Shown piece by piece: positions 63,089 through 64,000 of a stretch of DNA of 64,000 nt; position 1 is the stretch's first letter, and each line of letters opens with the position of its first letter. The notes below the pieces were generated by a model. That model searched no databases. It was not told the origin of the DNA and saw only the letters and a list, made by a program, of their open reading frames with translations. The stretch lies in assembly GCF_015712065.1 (NCBI RefSeq), contig NZ_JACFYZ010000007.1:1-64000 (forward strand), in the 5' to 3' direction. Origin of the DNA: Ectopseudomonas chengduensis. Its GTDB lineage: Bacteria; Pseudomonadota; Gammaproteobacteria; Pseudomonadales; Pseudomonadaceae. Position numbers and translations under genes: made by a program.

Positions 63089-63862
63089 ATGTGCGAATTG
63101 CTCGGCATGAGCGCCAATGTACCCACCGATATCGTGTTCAGCTTTACCGGGCTGATGCAACGTGGCGGCCGCACCGGGCCGCACCGTGATGGTTGGGGTA
63201 TCGGCTTCTACGAAGGGCGCGGCTTGCGTCTGTTCCAGGACCCGCGGGCGAGCAGCGAATCCGAGGTGGCGCAGCTGGTGCAGCGCTACCCGATCAAGAG
63301 CGAAGTGGTGATCGGCCATATCCGCCAGGCCAACGTCGGCAAGGTCTGCCTGGTCAACACTCATCCCTTCAGCCGTGAGTTGTGGGGGCGTAACTGGTGT
63401 TTCGCCCATAACGGCCAGTTGGCGGGCCTGGAAGGCTCCACTACCTTCTACCGACCGGTCGGCGAGACCGACAGCGAGGCGGCGTTCTGCGATCTGCTCA
63501 ACCGCGTGCGTCGCGCCTTTCCCGAGCCGGTATCGGTGGAAATGCTCCTGCCGGTGCTGGTGGCGTCCTGTGCCAGTTACCGCAAGCTCGGCGTGTTCAA
63601 TTGTCTGCTCAGCGATGGCGACTGGCTGTTCAGCTTCTGCTCGACCAAGCTCGCGCATATCACCCGCCGCGCGCCGTTTGGCCCTGCGCAGCTCAAGGAC
63701 GCTGACCTGAAGGTGGATTTCCAGTCAGAGACCACGCCCAACGACGTGGTGACCGTCATCGCCACTGAACCTCTGACCGACAACGAACAATGGTCGCTGT
63801 ACCAGCCGGGCGAATGGCGCCTGTGGCGCCGCGGCGAATGCATCACTCACGGCAAGGCCTGA
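63089..63862 (+). CDS. Class II glutamine amidotransferase (YafJ-like)
   Basis: A 257-residue Ntn-type amidotransferase. The nucleophile is Cys2 (MCELLGMSAN), after removal of Met. Other conserved parts are GRTGPHRDGWGIGFYEG, IGHIRQANVGKV and FAHNGQLAGLEGS. The glutaminase module stands alone here, so the acceptor is unknown; YafJ relatives are similar. It is preceded by GGAGA and follows the HIT gene closely, suggesting an operon. Confidence 0.9.
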   Translation: MCELLGMSANVPTDIVFSFTGLMQRGGRTGPHRDGWGIGFYEGRGLRLFQDPRASSESEVAQLVQRYPIKSEVVIGHIRQANVGKVCLVNTHPFSRELWGRNWCFAHNGQLAGLEGSTTFYRPVGETDSEAAFCDLLNRVRRAFPEPVSVEMLLPVLVASCASYRKLGVFNCLLSDGDWLFSFCSTKLAHITRRAPFGPAQLKDADLKVDFQSETTPNDVVTVIATEPLTDNEQWSLYQPGEWRLWRRGECITHGKA

Positions 63863-63866
63863 TCTC

Positions 63867-64000
63867 ATGCTTAGAAGCTACCTGCGCCTGACGCTGTTCG
63901 CTTTCGGCCTGTTGCTCGGCGTGCAGGTGCCGGGCTTCGTCGATGACTACGCCAAGCGGGTCGAGGCTCATCGCCTGGAGTCGCAGCAGAGTCTCAAAGG
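63867..64000 (+). CDS. DUF2937-like membrane protein (cut by window end)
   Basis: The frame starts with ATG at 63867, four bases after the amidotransferase stop, and runs to the window edge (44 codons seen). It begins MLRSYLRLTLFAFGLLLGV, a hydrophobic segment, then QVPGFVDDYAKRVEAHRLES. That opening matches the DUF2937 family as I recall. The remainder is outside the window, so this is partial. Confidence 0.65.
   Translation, partial: MLRSYLRLTLFAFGLLLGVQVPGFVDDYAKRVEAHRLESQQSLK

Overview
The window is chromosomal DNA of a Pseudomonas. GC content is high and codon use is even throughout. Gene order from ldhA-gacS through cysM-rlmD-relA-mazG, and again from gpx/fadL/sseA through rnd-ycgL to the HIT and glutamine-amidotransferase genes, resembles what I remember of P. 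aeruginosa. The lipase/foldase pair, an OprD porin and REP-type repeats fit the P. oleovorans/mendocina (Ectopseudomonas) group; that assignment is inference. I see no prophage, plasmid, CRISPR array, transposase or rRNA operon.

Layout. 1-10.4 kb: VOC/ABM divergent pair, trmO, an RsuA-like protein, rimO, two tandem initiator tRNA genes, dinB, a META lipoprotein, ldhA and the sensor kinase gacS. 10.4-16 kb: an iron-uptake block made of an OmpR-type regulator, its kinase, a CirA-like TonB receptor and an orphan siderophore-binding protein. 16-22.7 kb: cysM-rlmD-relA-mazG, a DUF2058 protein and a Rof-like Rho inhibitor. 22.8-29 kb: an OprD porin, a DUF5610 protein, a glutaredoxin-like protein, tRNA-Pro, and the molybdenum cofactor genes mobA, moaB and moeA. 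29-30.7 kb: two NlpC/P60 lipoproteins and an HNH protein. 30.7-40.1 kb: a cobalamin riboswitch with a terminator platform, then ten late-step B12 genes (cobO to cobS). 40.1-49.3 kb: a MarR/MFS pair with a 41-codon membrane ORF, a glutathione peroxidase-like protein, lipase and foldase, a hybrid kinase, a LuxR-type regulator and a FadL channel. 49.4-64 kb: sseA, gdhA, a spermidine-synthase-like protein, a beta-propeller esterase-like protein, rnd-ycgL, a 2-hydroxyacid dehydrogenase, YcgN, a secreted metallopeptidase, a SpoU-type methylase, YajD, oligopeptidase B, a membrane protein, a HIT hydrolase, a class II amidotransferase and a cut-off DUF2937-like gene.

Most unusual signal. A family of near-palindromic elements occurs four times (28799, 30809, 41968 and 55566); three copies are exactly 142 bp. 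Two copies are flanked by TA and sit precisely in the stop codons of moeA and ycgL, the first element base rebuilding the stop. A diverged copy starts in the stop codon of the 41-codon ORF. One copy lies inside the cobalamin riboswitch, where it lengthens a peripheral arm. The pattern resembles TA-targeting MITEs. Other points worth checking are an RsuA-family protein lacking the catalytic Asp, a glutathione-peroxidase-like protein lacking the usual Gln, and a lipase/kinase/regulator/FadL cluster that looks like a lipid-use module.
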